From: an uncultured Bacteroidales bacterium
GTDB taxonomy: Bacteria; Bacteroidota; Bacteroidia; Bacteroidales; WCHB1-69
Assembly (NCBI GenBank): GCA_946413585.1
Contig: CAMKLG010000012.1
Coordinates: 1-61,862 of the forward strand
Length of the DNA stretch: 61,862 bases
Direction of reading: 5' to 3'
Below the pieces are notes generated by a model, which searched no databases, was not told the origin of the DNA, and worked only from the letters and a program-made list of their open reading frames with translations. The translations under genes and the position numbers were made by a program. Positions 8,801 through 17,747 of this stretch are shown here, in pieces (position 1 is the stretch's first letter; each line of letters begins with the position of its first letter).

Positions 8801-10360
8801 GTAGTCTTTCTTTTTTACCTGATTATTAAGATATTGCGCTATCTTACTACGATAACGAATCTGGTTGTGGTTGACATCATATTCGATAAAACCACGGGCG
8901 GCGAAGTCAATCATCATCGCCTTAATATCCAAAGGCGGTTTATTAAACCAACGAATGACATCCTCAATCGTAAGGTTCTCGTAACCAGCACTGTTGAAAA
9001 GTTGCCAAAGGGTGAACAATGGGTTGACGGTGTTATAACCGGCAATTTCGTGCATCACCCCCTCTTCGTAGTAGTTTTGCGATTCGAAATAAGCCTCCTG
9101 GTCGCTAGTGTTGCCTACAATTGGCCTAAACTCGATGCGTTTCTCCGTGGTAACCCACTGCACTGATTCCACATACATATCCAATTTGTGGTAAGAGTCA
9201 AAAAACGGAGAACGCCCAACGCCCTGTTTGGGTCGCGAAATGAGCAACGACTTTTTCTCGTTGTCGTACTTGAAATTCGCGGCAGGATGATAAATGGAAT
9301 CGGTTTCAATATAGATGGCCACTTTGGCATCCTCTGACAACAGATTGGTAGGGCGAATGAGGAAACTGTTGGATTGGGCTGAGATAATGACTTGACCTTC
9401 GTTGGAGATGGAAATTTTGGCGAGAGTTTCTCCTTGACCTGTTCCAAAGATGGAAGCGCCGCGCATCTCGAAACCGCCCACATAATCAACATCTTTGTAA
9501 AGATTTTTGATAGGTAATGTAGCTTCGTTGCTGATAAATCGCGGATAGGTGGCTTTCTCTTCAGATGTTGGCAGTACTGCTTTCTCCTCCACACGACCAA
9601 GAATGGGATTGGCGAACAATCTCGGATAATAGAACAGCGCATCATCAGCCACCACCTTCGGGAATCTCAAATCAATATTATAAGTTTTCAGCACTGCCTT
9701 GACGTTGTCATCCAACCCAGCACGATCCCAAGAAATAATCCCGCCATTTGCCTTAAATTGCAGTTTGTCAGGGAAATATCGACCACTAACCCCACTAACA
9801 ATCAAGCTATCTTTAGCAGAATATCCCCACAAGTCAATATCTTTGAAATCGAAATACGGAACCGTGTCGAAACCCAAATGATTAGCATATCCCATAGCCA
9901 CCCACTTTACGTTATCTCCTTGATTCATAATATTATCACGGAAAAATCTCTCGTAAAGCTCCATTTTTCCTTGGAAGAATGTGGAACTATGTCCTACATG
10001 ATAATCCACAATTTTCTTCCACGTTTCCGTTTCTCCAGCATATTGGCTTTGCAAAAAAACATCGTAAGTGTGGATAAAGCTCTGAAAATGAGGAATTGGA
10101 CGGTATTTTTTCTTCACCATCTTGTTTGCTTCTTCAATGAAAGCCATTTGGTTTTCCACATCCATGCGGGTGGTCCACATCAGCTCAAACTCGGCTTGTA
10201 TGGCTTTGGCCTCTTTCTGGCGGTCTTGCGGTACGGAAGACAGAAACTCCTTCATCTCCTCCACCGTCTTGGAAGGATCTTTAGAGAAAGATGTAAAACG
10301 CTGTGCCTGAACAAAAAAGGTCACACACAGCAACAAACTGACACATAAAAACTTTTTCAT
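5888..10360 (-). CDS. Large exported protein of unknown function
   Basis: I do not recognise a family in this 1,490-residue protein. The start MKKFLCVSLLLCVTFFVQAQ is a signal peptide; the longer reading from 10417 adds 19 residues with no purpose. There is no further membrane segment, no C-terminal sorting domain and no lipobox. The N-terminal ~120 residues are helical and charged. After that the protein is mainly short beta-strands with many Asp, Asn and aromatic residues, ending in an acidic tail (DIEEEPETEE). Large, beta-rich periplasmic or outer-membrane-associated proteins of this kind are common and uncharacterised in Bacteroidota. It has its own promoter at 10384-10391 and reads into the DAHP synthase one base later, an odd partner for a biosynthetic gene. 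Confidence 0.75.
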   Translation of the reverse strand: MKKFLCVSLLLCVTFFVQAQRFTSFSKDPSKTVEEMKEFLSSVPQDRQKEAKAIQAEFELMWTTRMDVENQMAFIEEANKMVKKKYRPIPHFQSFIHTYDVFLQSQYAGETETWKKIVDYHVGHSSTFFQGKMELYERFFRDNIMNQGDNVKWVAMGYANHLGFDTVPYFDFKDIDLWGYSAKDSLIVSGVSGRYFPDKLQFKANGGIISWDRAGLDDNVKAVLKTYNIDLRFPKVVADDALFYYPRLFANPILGRVEEKAVLPTSEEKATYPRFISNEATLPIKNLYKDVDYVGGFEMRGASIFGTGQGETLAKISISNEGQVIISAQSNSFLIRPTNLLSEDAKVAIYIETDSIYHPAANFKYDNEKKSLLISRPKQGVGRSPFFDSYHKLDMYVESVQWVTTEKRIEFRPIVGNTSDQEAYFESQNYYEEGVMHEIAGYNTVNPLFTLWQLFNSAGYENLTIEDVIRWFNKPPLDIKAMMIDFAARGFIEYDVNHNQIRYRSKIAQYLNNQVKKKDYDYIKLESKTHYASLDLATNDLKITGCEFFVLSDPQIVNVYPMNELVTVKKNRNMVFSGRVIGGLFDFVTHNCQFDYDRFLVDMDIIDTLIMYVEDKNGPMDMYGDYKLQRVRSQIEELSGVLYIDMPGNKSGMTDYPDYPIFEARKGGKVFYDQPYVLGGVYDRKRFYYAVNQFRIVNLDNFVIDSMKFSGALISGNIFPDIVEPLKVQSDFSLGFIHNTAGLPMYGTKGGYQGRISLSNRGLRGNGKIDYITSHTFSDSLVFYLDSTNGAANRHLVDEQMAGSEFPPASVEEAYLHWEPYQDQMFIHTLQLPMDIFREATLTGNSKITPNGMFGTGIVKFGRADISSRLFQFKHHELLADTADLRIYDISGGKDVAFSTDNYNSHIDFKTRKGHFIANGEASVVYFVQNEIKAKSSEFEWDPIDSTMLRFKWDDPYKNTDIDATPIKELVDMQSVGNELYAVAPYVDYKFTAVNAEFDFSKNIIFAHGVRFINVGDAAITPLHGDVTIRKNAAMDVLNKSRILAGRDNKFHELYDCTTRIQSATKFYSNGYYDYVDAEQRVQTLYFDTLYFMKETFGEAKIPIEKDFHFSDQFAFDGRAELHSTNPFLSYFGGVEIIHGCDSIKHARMKILQQVDPNNIMLQIHERTKDMNERKVVVAIASSNKTGRIYTAFGVAKDEFNDAEYINVFGYITYDKETREFKAASKEKLMDPSVPGNLIVLNTDNCEATGSGTIDMGAKLGRVNFVTNGTIVNYMLADSAEMHLTTSIDFFFNDKSMDLMNKALENTSLNFVDVSEDKAFDLALYNILGKSEYDRYQRSVALGQNRRLPDALQVKFLFSNIDFEWDKEQSTFKSQTTLPLIICGAKQVYKMVPGRIVIEKRGSRNRLYLYFEFDNQFYYFQFDNNAVSAYSSDKAFNDAITSVKPKNRFQEPDQSKGLPSFTYKLGNRSLKNKFVKKYFTDIEEEPETEE

Positions 10361-10383
10361 CGTCAACATAGAAAAATGGTGCG

Positions 10384-10391
10384 CAAATGTA
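10384..10391 (-). promoter_or_regulatory. -7 box, large exported protein
   Basis: On the minus strand this reads TACATTTG followed by CGC. It lies 24 bases before the chosen ATG at 10360 and would cover the three-gene minus-strand operon ending at 3265. Confidence 0.6.
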
Positions 10392-10455
10392 CATAAATTA
10401 CGAATACGCACAGACAAATGAATTTGTCGTCATTGAGACACAGTGCGCCACGCCT

Positions 10456-11532
10456 CTATGACAAGCTGACCCTTGGATCAAGCCAACCGTAAATGATATC
10501 GCAAACGATGTTGATGATAACCAGAATGATGGAAACGTACAGCAATGACCCCATCACCACAGGGAAGTCGTATTTGTCAAGGCCGTCGAGGATGACCACG
10601 CCCATGCCTTTCCAGTCAAAAATGTACTCCACAAATACCGCACCGGCCAACAGTCCAGCTAACCAACCCGAAATAGCCGTCACCACAGGGTTCAACGCAT
10701 TCTTCAGGGCGTGCTTCACGATGATGGTTTTTTGACCTAACCCTTTTGCTTTTGCCGTACGAATATAATCCTGCGACAGCACGTCCAGTAGCGAATTTTT
10801 CGTCAGCTCGATGACCACTGCCAACGGACGGATGCCCAAGGTCAACGCAGGCAAAATCAAGTTCTTGAGATTGACGTATTGTCCTGAACCATAATCATCT
10901 ACGGTATAAAGACTGCCGAACATGTTGAGACCGGTATAGTCCGCCAGTAGGAAAGCGAAGACCCACGCGAAGAGGATGGCCGCGAAGAATGACGGCACGG
11001 ACATACCCAATACTGAGACCACCAAAGCACTCTTGTCAAACCAAGTTCCCTTCTTCAGGGCGCAAAAAATGCCGATGATGATGCCGATGATGAGCGCAAA
11101 AACGATGGAAACCACCGCCAAAAGCACTGTTTTCGGGAAAGCCTCGCCGATGATTTCCGTCACAGGTCGCTTGCTCTGATAGGAACGGCGTAAGTATGGA
11201 GCTTTCAGCACAATAGCCGATTTTTTCATCGGTATCAGCTTGACATAGTGGTAGTTGTCGTCATTGAGATAGAAGAAAGAGGTTGCGTCGTCGGTCTTGT
11301 GCCAGGAAATCGGCGACACATCGTTGAGGTAGGCGAGATATTGCACCCCGATAGGCAGGTCGAGTCCCATCTCCTTTCGGATGGCCTCCTCGGTCTCCAA
11401 GTCGCTGCGCTGTCCCATAATCATGCGCGCCGGGTCTGACGGCAGCACCGTGAACAGGAAGAACACGAGCGTCGTCACCCCCAGCATCAGCAGGAGCCCG
11501 TAACCGATCTTTTTGACAATGTATCTGAGCAT
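10456..11532 (-). CDS. ABC transporter permease, DppB/OppB type
   Basis: This is an inner-membrane permease of the peptide/nickel ABC importer family. The sequence shows the DppB start (MLRYIVKKIGYGLLLMLGVT, then FTVLPSDPAR), about six membrane segments and the EAA-type coupling motif near YIRTAKAKGLGQKTIIVKHA. The end WLDPRVSLS is typical for the family. I chose the ATG at 11532, which matches the family start; an in-frame ATG at 11601 lies within a repeat array. At 358 residues it is slightly long because of an extra periplasmic loop between helices 1 and 2. No DppC, ATPase or binding protein lies next to it, so its partners must be encoded elsewhere. Confidence 0.9.
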   Translation of the reverse strand: MLRYIVKKIGYGLLLMLGVTTLVFFLFTVLPSDPARMIMGQRSDLETEEAIRKEMGLDLPIGVQYLAYLNDVSPISWHKTDDATSFFYLNDDNYHYVKLIPMKKSAIVLKAPYLRRSYQSKRPVTEIIGEAFPKTVLLAVVSIVFALIIGIIIGIFCALKKGTWFDKSALVVSVLGMSVPSFFAAILFAWVFAFLLADYTGLNMFGSLYTVDDYGSGQYVNLKNLILPALTLGIRPLAVVIELTKNSLLDVLSQDYIRTAKAKGLGQKTIIVKHALKNALNPVVTAISGWLAGLLAGAVFVEYIFDWKGMGVVILDGLDKYDFPVVMGSLLYVSIILVIINIVCDIIYGWLDPRVSLS

Positions 11533-11550
11533 ACCGTGGTTTATCGGCGG

Positions 11551-11558
11551 CAAAAGTA
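11551..11558 (-). promoter_or_regulatory. -7 box, DppB-type permease
   Basis: On the minus strand this reads TACTTTTG followed by CCGCC, the extended form seen across this window. It lies 18 bases before the ATG at 11532. Confidence 0.65.
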
Positions 11559-11566
11559 CGAAATTT

Positions 11567-11628
11567 TTGGCTATTGGCTTTTGGCCATTGGCTTTTAGCA
11601 AACAGCCAACAGCTAATAGCTAACAGCC
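11567..11628. repeat. Heptamer arrays in inverted orientation
   Basis: Four or five GGCTATT/GGCTTTT-type units (TTGGCTATTGGCTTTTGGCC) are followed by the complementary type (GCCAACAGCTAATAGCTAAC). The period is seven bases. The two halves can pair in part. The array sits between the divergent promoters of the permease and prfA. Confidence 0.8.
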
Positions 11629-11638
11629 GAAAAAAGTG

Positions 11639-11646
11639 TATCTTTG
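11639..11646 (+). promoter_or_regulatory. prfA: -7 box, prfA
   Basis: TATCTTTG followed by CAGCCC, 35 bases before the prfA ATG. No clear -33 element is visible, because the heptamer array occupies that position. Confidence 0.65.
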
Positions 11647-11680
11647 CAGCCCAAATTAGAAAAGACAGAAAGGCTTATAT

Positions 11681-12760
11681 ATGAACGATTTACTGGATAA
11701 ATTAGAGCTCATTTACCAACGCTGGCTACAGATTGGCGAGGAAATCACGAAACCGGACGTGATGTCCGACATGAAAAACTACGTGAAGCTGAGCAAAGAC
11801 TACAAAGAATTGCAGGCCGTGGTGGATGCTTATAAGAAATACAAGGATGTCATCGACAATATCGCGAATGCCAAGGATATTTTGGCCAACGAGAAGGACG
11901 AGGAATTCCGCGAAATGGCCAAGGCAGAGTTAGACAGCTATCAATCTGAGAAAGAAACACTTGAAGAAGAAATTCGGTTGCTATTGCTGCCTTCCGACCC
12001 ACAAGACAGCAAGAACGCGCAGATGGAGATTCGCGCGGGCACGGGCGGCGACGAGGCCAGCATTTTCGCCGGCGACCTGTTCCGCATGTACCAGCATTTC
12101 TGCGACCAGAAGGGCTGGAAAATCGAGGTGCTCTCCATGACAGAAGGTACCGTGGGCGGATACAAGGAAATCGACTTCTCCGTGACCGGCAACGGTGTCT
12201 ATGGCATCATGAAGTACGAATCGGGCGTGCACCGCGTGCAACGTGTGCCGCAAACCGAATCACAAGGCCGCGTGCACACCTCCGCCGCCTCCGTGGTGGT
12301 GCTACCCGAAGCTGACGAGTTCGACGTGGAGCTCAAGCAAAGCGACATCAAGAAGGAGACCTTCTGTGCCTCTGGTCCTGGCGGTCAATGCGTGAACACC
12401 ACCTACTCCGCCGTACGCCTCACACACATCCCGTCAGGCATTGTGGTCTCCATCCAGGACGAGAAATCGCAGATTAAGAACCTCGAAAAGGCCATGCGCG
12501 TACTGCGTACTCGTCTGTTCGAGCGCGAATACCAAAAATATCTGGACGAAATCGCCTCAAAACGCCGCACGATGGTCTCCACCGGCGACCGTTCCGCGAA
12601 GATCCGCACCTACAACTATCCGCAGAACCGTGTCACAGACCACCGCATCAACTACACAATGTACAACCTCGCCAACTTCATGAACGGCGACATTGAGGAG
12701 GTAATCCAGGCGTTGCAAGTAGCGGAGAATGCGGAGAGACTGAAAGAAGCGGTGGAATAA
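11681..12760 (+). CDS. prfA: Peptide chain release factor 1
   Basis: RF1 reads UAA and UAG in the ribosomal A site and triggers release of the finished peptide. The catalytic GGQ is visible in SGPGGQCVNTTYSAVRLTH, near residue 230. The stop-codon-reading tripeptide of the PxT class is PQT in RVPQTESQGRVHTSA, which separates it from RF2 (SPF). Length 359 matches the family. The start MNDLLDKLELIYQRW is standard. It is transcribed from its own promoter and followed by a palindrome at 12810. The PQT form and Cys after GGQ are departures from the enterobacterial PAT and GGQH, and are of the kind seen in Bacteroidota. Confidence 0.97.
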   Translation: MNDLLDKLELIYQRWLQIGEEITKPDVMSDMKNYVKLSKDYKELQAVVDAYKKYKDVIDNIANAKDILANEKDEEFREMAKAELDSYQSEKETLEEEIRLLLLPSDPQDSKNAQMEIRAGTGGDEASIFAGDLFRMYQHFCDQKGWKIEVLSMTEGTVGGYKEIDFSVTGNGVYGIMKYESGVHRVQRVPQTESQGRVHTSAASVVVLPEADEFDVELKQSDIKKETFCASGPGGQCVNTTYSAVRLTHIPSGIVVSIQDEKSQIKNLEKAMRVLRTRLFEREYQKYLDEIASKRRTMVSTGDRSAKIRTYNYPQNRVTDHRINYTMYNLANFMNGDIEEVIQALQVAENAERLKEAVE

Positions 12761-12786
12761 TTGGCTATTAGCTACTAGTTGTTGGC
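12761..12786. repeat. Heptamer array, GGCTATT type
   Basis: TTGGCTATTAGCTACTAGTT continues to GTTGGC. About three and a half degenerate units start directly at the prfA stop codon. Confidence 0.65.
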
Positions 12787-12809
12787 GCACACGAGCGCTT
12801 AAATGATAT

Positions 12810-12841
12810 TGTAGGGCTGCCGCAATGCGTGCAGCCCTACA
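12810..12841. repeat. Palindrome after prfA
   Basis: TGTAGGGCTGC and GCAGCCCTACA pair perfectly over 11 bases, and the loop CGCAATGCG adds three more pairs with one bulged T. No T-run follows, so it is a weak terminator at best. It belongs to the palindromes that mark gene ends in this window. Confidence 0.75.
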
Positions 12842-12926
12842 TGTTATGTTTTACAGAATAAGTCATCAAAATCTCGTCTGACAGCATTCTCTTCGACAAC
12901 ATGATCTGCAACCATTTGTTATCTGG

Positions 12927-12946
12927 TCCCCTATTCCCTCGGCCCT
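12927..12946. repeat. Heptamer array, CCCTATT type
   Basis: CCCCTATTCCCTCGGCCCT has about two and a half units of the CCCTATT class, upstream of the MacA gene. Confidence 0.5.
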
Positions 12947-13029
12947 AAAAAATCCCCCCCTACTTTTAAACAATTCCCATTTTTATTAGTCGTTTCCATA
13001 AATATCTTGATAATAAAAGTACTTAGTAT

Positions 13030-14274
13030 ATGTCAAGCAATAATAAATCGAAGAAATTATGGTGGATTTTGGGAATTGTGGGAATCATCATCGCAATCAT
13101 CCTGATTTTCACCCTGAAGAAAGGCAAAAAAAGTGAGTTGAAAGTGATGACTGAGCGCAGCATCATCGACAGCGTTGAAGTGACAGTGACCGCTACCGGT
13201 GAGCTGCAACCTGTTTATAAAGTGGATGTCGGCACACAGGTGTCCGGTATCGTGGAACACATCTACGTCGATTTCAATTCCGTGGTGAAAAAGGGGCAGC
13301 TGCTGGCCGAACTTGACCGTTCAAACCTTAACGAGCAGCTCAAAACCGCGCAAGCCGCTGTGTCAAACGCCCAAAGCAACCTCACTTTGGCACAACAACA
13401 ATTTGACCGTATCAAGATCTTATTTGACAACAAAGCAGCCACGTTGGAAGCCTTCGAATCAGCTGTCAACTCGCTGAATCTGGCCAAAAATCAGCTCAAA
13501 ACCGCGCAGTCCGACCTGTCACGCGCACAAACCAACCTCTCCTACGCCACCATCTACTCTCCTATTGACGGTATCATCATGGACAAAGCGGTGGAAGAGG
13601 GACAAACCGTGGCTTCTTCATTCAACACTCCTACCCTGTTTACCATTGCTAACGACTTGACACAGATGCAGGTAGAAGCGAAAGTGGATGAGGCGGACAT
13701 CGGCGAAGTGAAGGCCGGACAACCTGTGACTTTCACAGTAGATGCTTTCCCCGACGATGTCTTCTCTGGCACGGTCAAAGAAGTACGCATCAATCCGACG
13801 GTGACCTCTAATGTGGTGACTTACACCGTCATCATCAATGCACCGAACCCCGAGACCAAACTATTCCCAGGAATGACCGCCAACGTCAGCATCACCACAA
13901 AGAAAGAGAGCGGCGTCTGCATTCCACTAACTGCCCTTTACGCTTCGATTGACCCTATGGCAATGAAGCTATTAGAGAAAAAAGGCTACACCTTCCAATC
14001 ACTGTATAAAAATCAGGAAGAACTCACGCAAGGGTTGAAAGATGTGACGAAAAAGGCCATATGGGTGAAGAGAGGGGAAAACGCCTACGAACAGATCTGC
14101 GTGACTGTGGGCTTGAACAACGGTGTCAACACCCTGATAACCGAAGGTTTGCGTGAAGACGAAGAGGTTGTCGTTAATGTCAGCGAAGCCACGGAGGGAA
14201 TGCCAGGTAAGGATTCAAAAGAGGGCAGTTCCAATCCCTTCAAGATGGGACCGCCCCAACGCAAAACCCGGTAG
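13030..14274 (+). CDS. MacA-like periplasmic adaptor of an ABC exporter
   Basis: This protein bridges an inner-membrane MacB transporter to an outer-membrane channel. It has one N-terminal membrane helix (WWILGIVGIIIAIILIF, about residues 11-27), the split biotinyl-lipoyl halves (VDVGTQVSGIVEHIYVDFNS and ATIYSPIDGIIM), a coiled-coil hairpin between them rich in Gln, Ala and Asn (about 90-165), then a beta-barrel and membrane-proximal domain (VNPT-type KEVRINPTVTSNVVTYTV). Length 414 is normal. The ATPase gene starts 63 bases after its stop, and the permease follows, so the three form a macA-macB operon with MacB split into two polypeptides. No TolC-type channel is present in the window. The substrate cannot be read from sequence. 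Confidence 0.9.
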   Translation: MSSNNKSKKLWWILGIVGIIIAIILIFTLKKGKKSELKVMTERSIIDSVEVTVTATGELQPVYKVDVGTQVSGIVEHIYVDFNSVVKKGQLLAELDRSNLNEQLKTAQAAVSNAQSNLTLAQQQFDRIKILFDNKAATLEAFESAVNSLNLAKNQLKTAQSDLSRAQTNLSYATIYSPIDGIIMDKAVEEGQTVASSFNTPTLFTIANDLTQMQVEAKVDEADIGEVKAGQPVTFTVDAFPDDVFSGTVKEVRINPTVTSNVVTYTVIINAPNPETKLFPGMTANVSITTKKESGVCIPLTALYASIDPMAMKLLEKKGYTFQSLYKNQEELTQGLKDVTKKAIWVKRGENAYEQICVTVGLNNGVNTLITEGLREDEEVVVNVSEATEGMPGKDSKEGSSNPFKMGPPQRKTR

Positions 14275-14293
14275 GGACGTATCGCATACGTCC
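14275..14293. repeat. Palindrome at the MacA stop codon
   Basis: GGACGTAT-CGC-ATACGTCC pairs perfectly and begins at the base after the stop codon. A partial second copy (ATACGTATCGCATACGCCC) follows to 14314. It may tune expression between the adaptor and the downstream ATPase. Confidence 0.75.
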
Positions 14294-14337
14294 ACATACG
14301 TATCGCATACGCCCACCCAATACAATAAAACAACGTT

Positions 14338-15081
14338 ATGGCAAAAGACATATTACGAGTAGAGAAATTAGAGCGCATATTCCGCGTAGGCAGCGAGGAC
14401 GTGCACGCCTTGCGCGGCATCTCCTTCTCCATTACCGAAGGCGAATTTGTCAGCATCATGGGCACCAGCGGTTCTGGAAAATCAACTCTGCTGAACATTT
14501 TGGGCTGCTTGGACACCCCTTCTGCCGGTGACTATATCATTGACGGAGTTTCTATCAAAAGCCTGAGCAAAAATGAGTTATCCACGTTGAGAAACCGAAA
14601 AATCGGTTTTGTATTCCAAAATTACAACTTGTTGGCACGTACAACGGCCGTAGAAAACGTAGAATTGCCATTGTTCTACAACAATGAAGTACCCGCCAAG
14701 GAGCGCCGCGACCGAGCCGTGGCCGCGCTGAAGCTGGTGGGACTCGAAAGCCGCATGGAGCACATGCCCAACCAACTCTCTGGCGGTCAGCAACAACGTG
14801 TCGCCATCGCCCGCGCACTAGTCAACGACCCCGTTATCCTCTTGGCGGACGAGGCTACTGGCAACCTCGACACCCGCACCTCCTACGAAATCATGAGTCT
14901 GTTCCAAGACCTTCATAGTCAGGGAAAAACTATCGCTTTCGTCACACATGAGCCCGACATCGCCACCTTCACCACGCGCAAAATCAAGCTTCGCGACGGA
15001 CAGATCATTGAAGATGCGCCTATCGATACGCAGTCGGCAGCAGATGCATTAGCCGCCATCAACCTCCAAAAAGAAGAATAA
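14338..15081 (+). CDS. MacB-type ABC transporter ATP-binding protein
   Basis: This ATPase powers the adjacent FtsX-fold permease. Walker A is GTSGSGKST, the signature is LSGGQQQRVAIARAL, Walker B is VILLADEATGNLD and the switch histidine is in FVTHEPD. Length 247 and the start MAKDILRVEKLERIF (a MacB/LolD-type beginning with HALRGISFSI) place it in the MacB/LolD/FtsE group rather than with importers. In enterobacteria the ATPase and permease are one MacB chain; here they are separate, with three bases between stop and next start. The last ~25 residues (TQSAADALAAINLQKEE) are an extension beyond the usual fold. Confidence 0.93.
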   Translation: MAKDILRVEKLERIFRVGSEDVHALRGISFSITEGEFVSIMGTSGSGKSTLLNILGCLDTPSAGDYIIDGVSIKSLSKNELSTLRNRKIGFVFQNYNLLARTTAVENVELPLFYNNEVPAKERRDRAVAALKLVGLESRMEHMPNQLSGGQQQRVAIARALVNDPVILLADEATGNLDTRTSYEIMSLFQDLHSQGKTIAFVTHEPDIATFTTRKIKLRDGQIIEDAPIDTQSAADALAAINLQKEE

Positions 15082-15084
15082 GCT

Positions 15085-16305
15085 ATGAACATTGGAAATC
15101 TTGTCAAAATAGCCATCAACTCGCTGTTCCGCAATAAGATGCGCACTGCCCTCACCATGCTCGGCATCGTGATTGGCATCGCCTCCGTCATCGCGATGGT
15201 CAGCATCGGTCAAGCTTCCACTCAAAGTGTCAAATCGGAACTCTCCTCCATGGGTTCCAATATGATCATGATTATGCCCGCACGCCAGCATAGAGGCGGC
15301 GTGGACATGGGTATGTCATCCTCCAAAACATTGGACAACAAAGACTTAGAATCTCTTACCCATAATACTCGCTACGTAGCCGCAGTCTCACCCATGGTCA
15401 GTAGTAACGCGCAACTGATTTACGGCAACAACAATCATAGCAGTTCCATCAACGGCGTGTCAGCTGCCTATCTGGATATTCGAAAATATGAAATAGAAGA
15501 AGGTGTGATGTTCACCGAAGATGACGTGAAACGTTACAACAAAGTATGTGTCATCGGGAAAACCGTGGTTAACAAGCTGTTTACCAACGGCGAAGACCCT
15601 ATCGGAAAAACCATTCGGTTCGGTTCCATCCCCATGAAAGTCATTGGTGTTTTGGCAGAAAAGGGACAAAACGGCATGGGTAACGACCAAGACGACATTG
15701 TATTCGCACCCTACACCACCATCCAAAAGCGGTTTTTAGGCATCACCTACTTCAATATGATGTACGCGTCGGCCACATCGGAAGAGGAATCTGAACTAGC
15801 CGCCACCGAAATCACTTACATATTGCGCAGCAACCACGGCATTAAGAGCGGTGACGCTGACGACTTTGAAATCCGCACACAGGAGGAGTTGGTTTCCACC
15901 ATCAGTTCTGTCACAGGATTGATGACCACACTGTTAGCCGCCATCGCCTCCATTTCGTTGATTGTGGGCGGTATCGGCATCATGAACATCATGTACGTCA
16001 CAGTGACCGAGCGCACCAAAGAGATCGGCTTGCGCATGGCCATCGGCGCACACAACCGCGACATAAAACTTCAGTTTTTGTGCGAAAGTGTGATTTTGAG
16101 CCTGATCGGTGGCGTTATCGGCATCATTTTGGGACTGATAATCGCTTACGTGGCCTCCAAATTGATGAACATGCCGTATGTGGTGAGCGAGATGGCCATC
16201 TTCGCCTCCTTCATCGTCTGCGCCCTCACCGGTATCTTCTTCGGTTGGTACCCAGCGAAGAAAGCAGCCAACATGGATCCTATTTCCGCGTTAAGGTACG
16301 AATAA
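15085..16305 (+). CDS. MacB-type ABC transporter permease (FtsX fold)
   Basis: This inner-membrane protein works with the preceding ATPase and the MacA adaptor as a mechanotransmission exporter. It has a first helix (LGIVIGIASVIAMVSIG) after the conserved start NIGNLVKIAINSLFRNKMRT, a large periplasmic MacB core domain at about 50-270, and three C-terminal helices beginning at LLAAIASISLIVGGIGIMN. The cytosolic EIGLRMAIGA motif, which contacts the ATPase, is intact. It ends with the family's PISALRYE. Length 406 is normal. A perfect 11-bp hairpin starts four bases after the stop. Exported cargo may be a peptide, a macrolide or a lipid; the sequence does not decide. Confidence 0.93.
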   Translation: MNIGNLVKIAINSLFRNKMRTALTMLGIVIGIASVIAMVSIGQASTQSVKSELSSMGSNMIMIMPARQHRGGVDMGMSSSKTLDNKDLESLTHNTRYVAAVSPMVSSNAQLIYGNNNHSSSINGVSAAYLDIRKYEIEEGVMFTEDDVKRYNKVCVIGKTVVNKLFTNGEDPIGKTIRFGSIPMKVIGVLAEKGQNGMGNDQDDIVFAPYTTIQKRFLGITYFNMMYASATSEEESELAATEITYILRSNHGIKSGDADDFEIRTQEELVSTISSVTGLMTTLLAAIASISLIVGGIGIMNIMYVTVTERTKEIGLRMAIGAHNRDIKLQFLCESVILSLIGGVIGIILGLIIAYVASKLMNMPYVVSEMAIFASFIVCALTGIFFGWYPAKKAANMDPISALRYE

Positions 16306-16308
16306 AAA

Positions 16309-16332
16309 AGAGACGCGATAAATCGCGTCTCT
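16309..16332. terminator. Palindrome after the MacB operon
   Basis: AGAGACGCGAT-AA-ATCGCGTCTCT is a perfect 11-bp stem just after the permease stop, with an A-run before it and TTTTTT ten bases after. It may act as a bidirectional terminator between the converging MacB operon and rubredoxin gene. It shares the GAGACG arm with the palindrome at 16549. Confidence 0.6.
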
Positions 16333-16359
16333 ACATGGTTTTTTCACAAAAAACAAGAA

Positions 16360-16518
16360 CTATTTCTTTGAAAAATTAGATTTGTCCACGCCGCAAATCG
16401 GGCAGGTCCAATTGAAAGGAAGATCTTCAAAAGCGGTGCCAGGGGCGATGCCATTGTCGGGATCACCGACTTCAGGATCGTACACATAACCGCACATGTC
16501 ACATACATGTTTTTCCAT
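16360..16518 (-). CDS. Rubredoxin
   Basis: This 52-residue iron protein carries electrons in the cytoplasm, in anaerobes usually to rubrerythrin, superoxide reductase or oxygen-scavenging oxidases. Both iron-binding knuckles are visible: [18 protein letters not shown] near the start and [11 protein letters not shown] near the end, four cysteines in all. FNWTCPICG is the standard family form. The start codon gives [10 protein letters not shown], and the stop is TAG. The gene stands alone between gapA and the MacB operon and is bordered by palindromes on both sides (16309 and 16549). No peroxide-defence partner lies nearby. It fits an anaerobic or microaerobic host. Confidence 0.95.
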   Translation of the reverse strand: MEKHVCDMCGYVYDPEVGDPDNGIAPGTAFEDLPFNWTCPICGVDKSNFSKK

Positions 16519-16548
16519 AAAATTGAGGTTTTAATGAGTTAATAAATG

Positions 16549-16574
16549 TAGAGACGTTGTGCGCAACGTCTCTA
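16549..16574. terminator. Palindrome after gapA
   Basis: TAGAGACGTTG-TGCG-CAACGTCTCTA is a perfect 11-bp stem, 12 bases after the gapA stop (minus strand). There is no long T-run on the minus strand. It has the same TAGAGACG border as the hairpin at 16309 but different inner bases. Confidence 0.6.
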
Positions 16575-16586
16575 GGGAAATTAATA

Positions 16587-17609
<1,023 letters not shown>

Positions 17610-17638
17610 TTATTAATTTGAGATGTTCAAAAATCGGG

Positions 17639-17646
17639 CAAAGATA
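17639..17646 (-). promoter_or_regulatory. gapA: -7 box, gapA
   Basis: The minus strand reads TATCTTTG followed by CCCG, 38 bases before the gapA ATG. Confidence 0.65.
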
Positions 17647-17747
17647 CAAAATAATATCACCCGAATTGTTTTTTTCTTTTTTTTTATGGAAAAAAACGAT
17701 GTTCGAAATAAAGGTTAACGACATGTAAAACATAGCTGCAAAAAATG

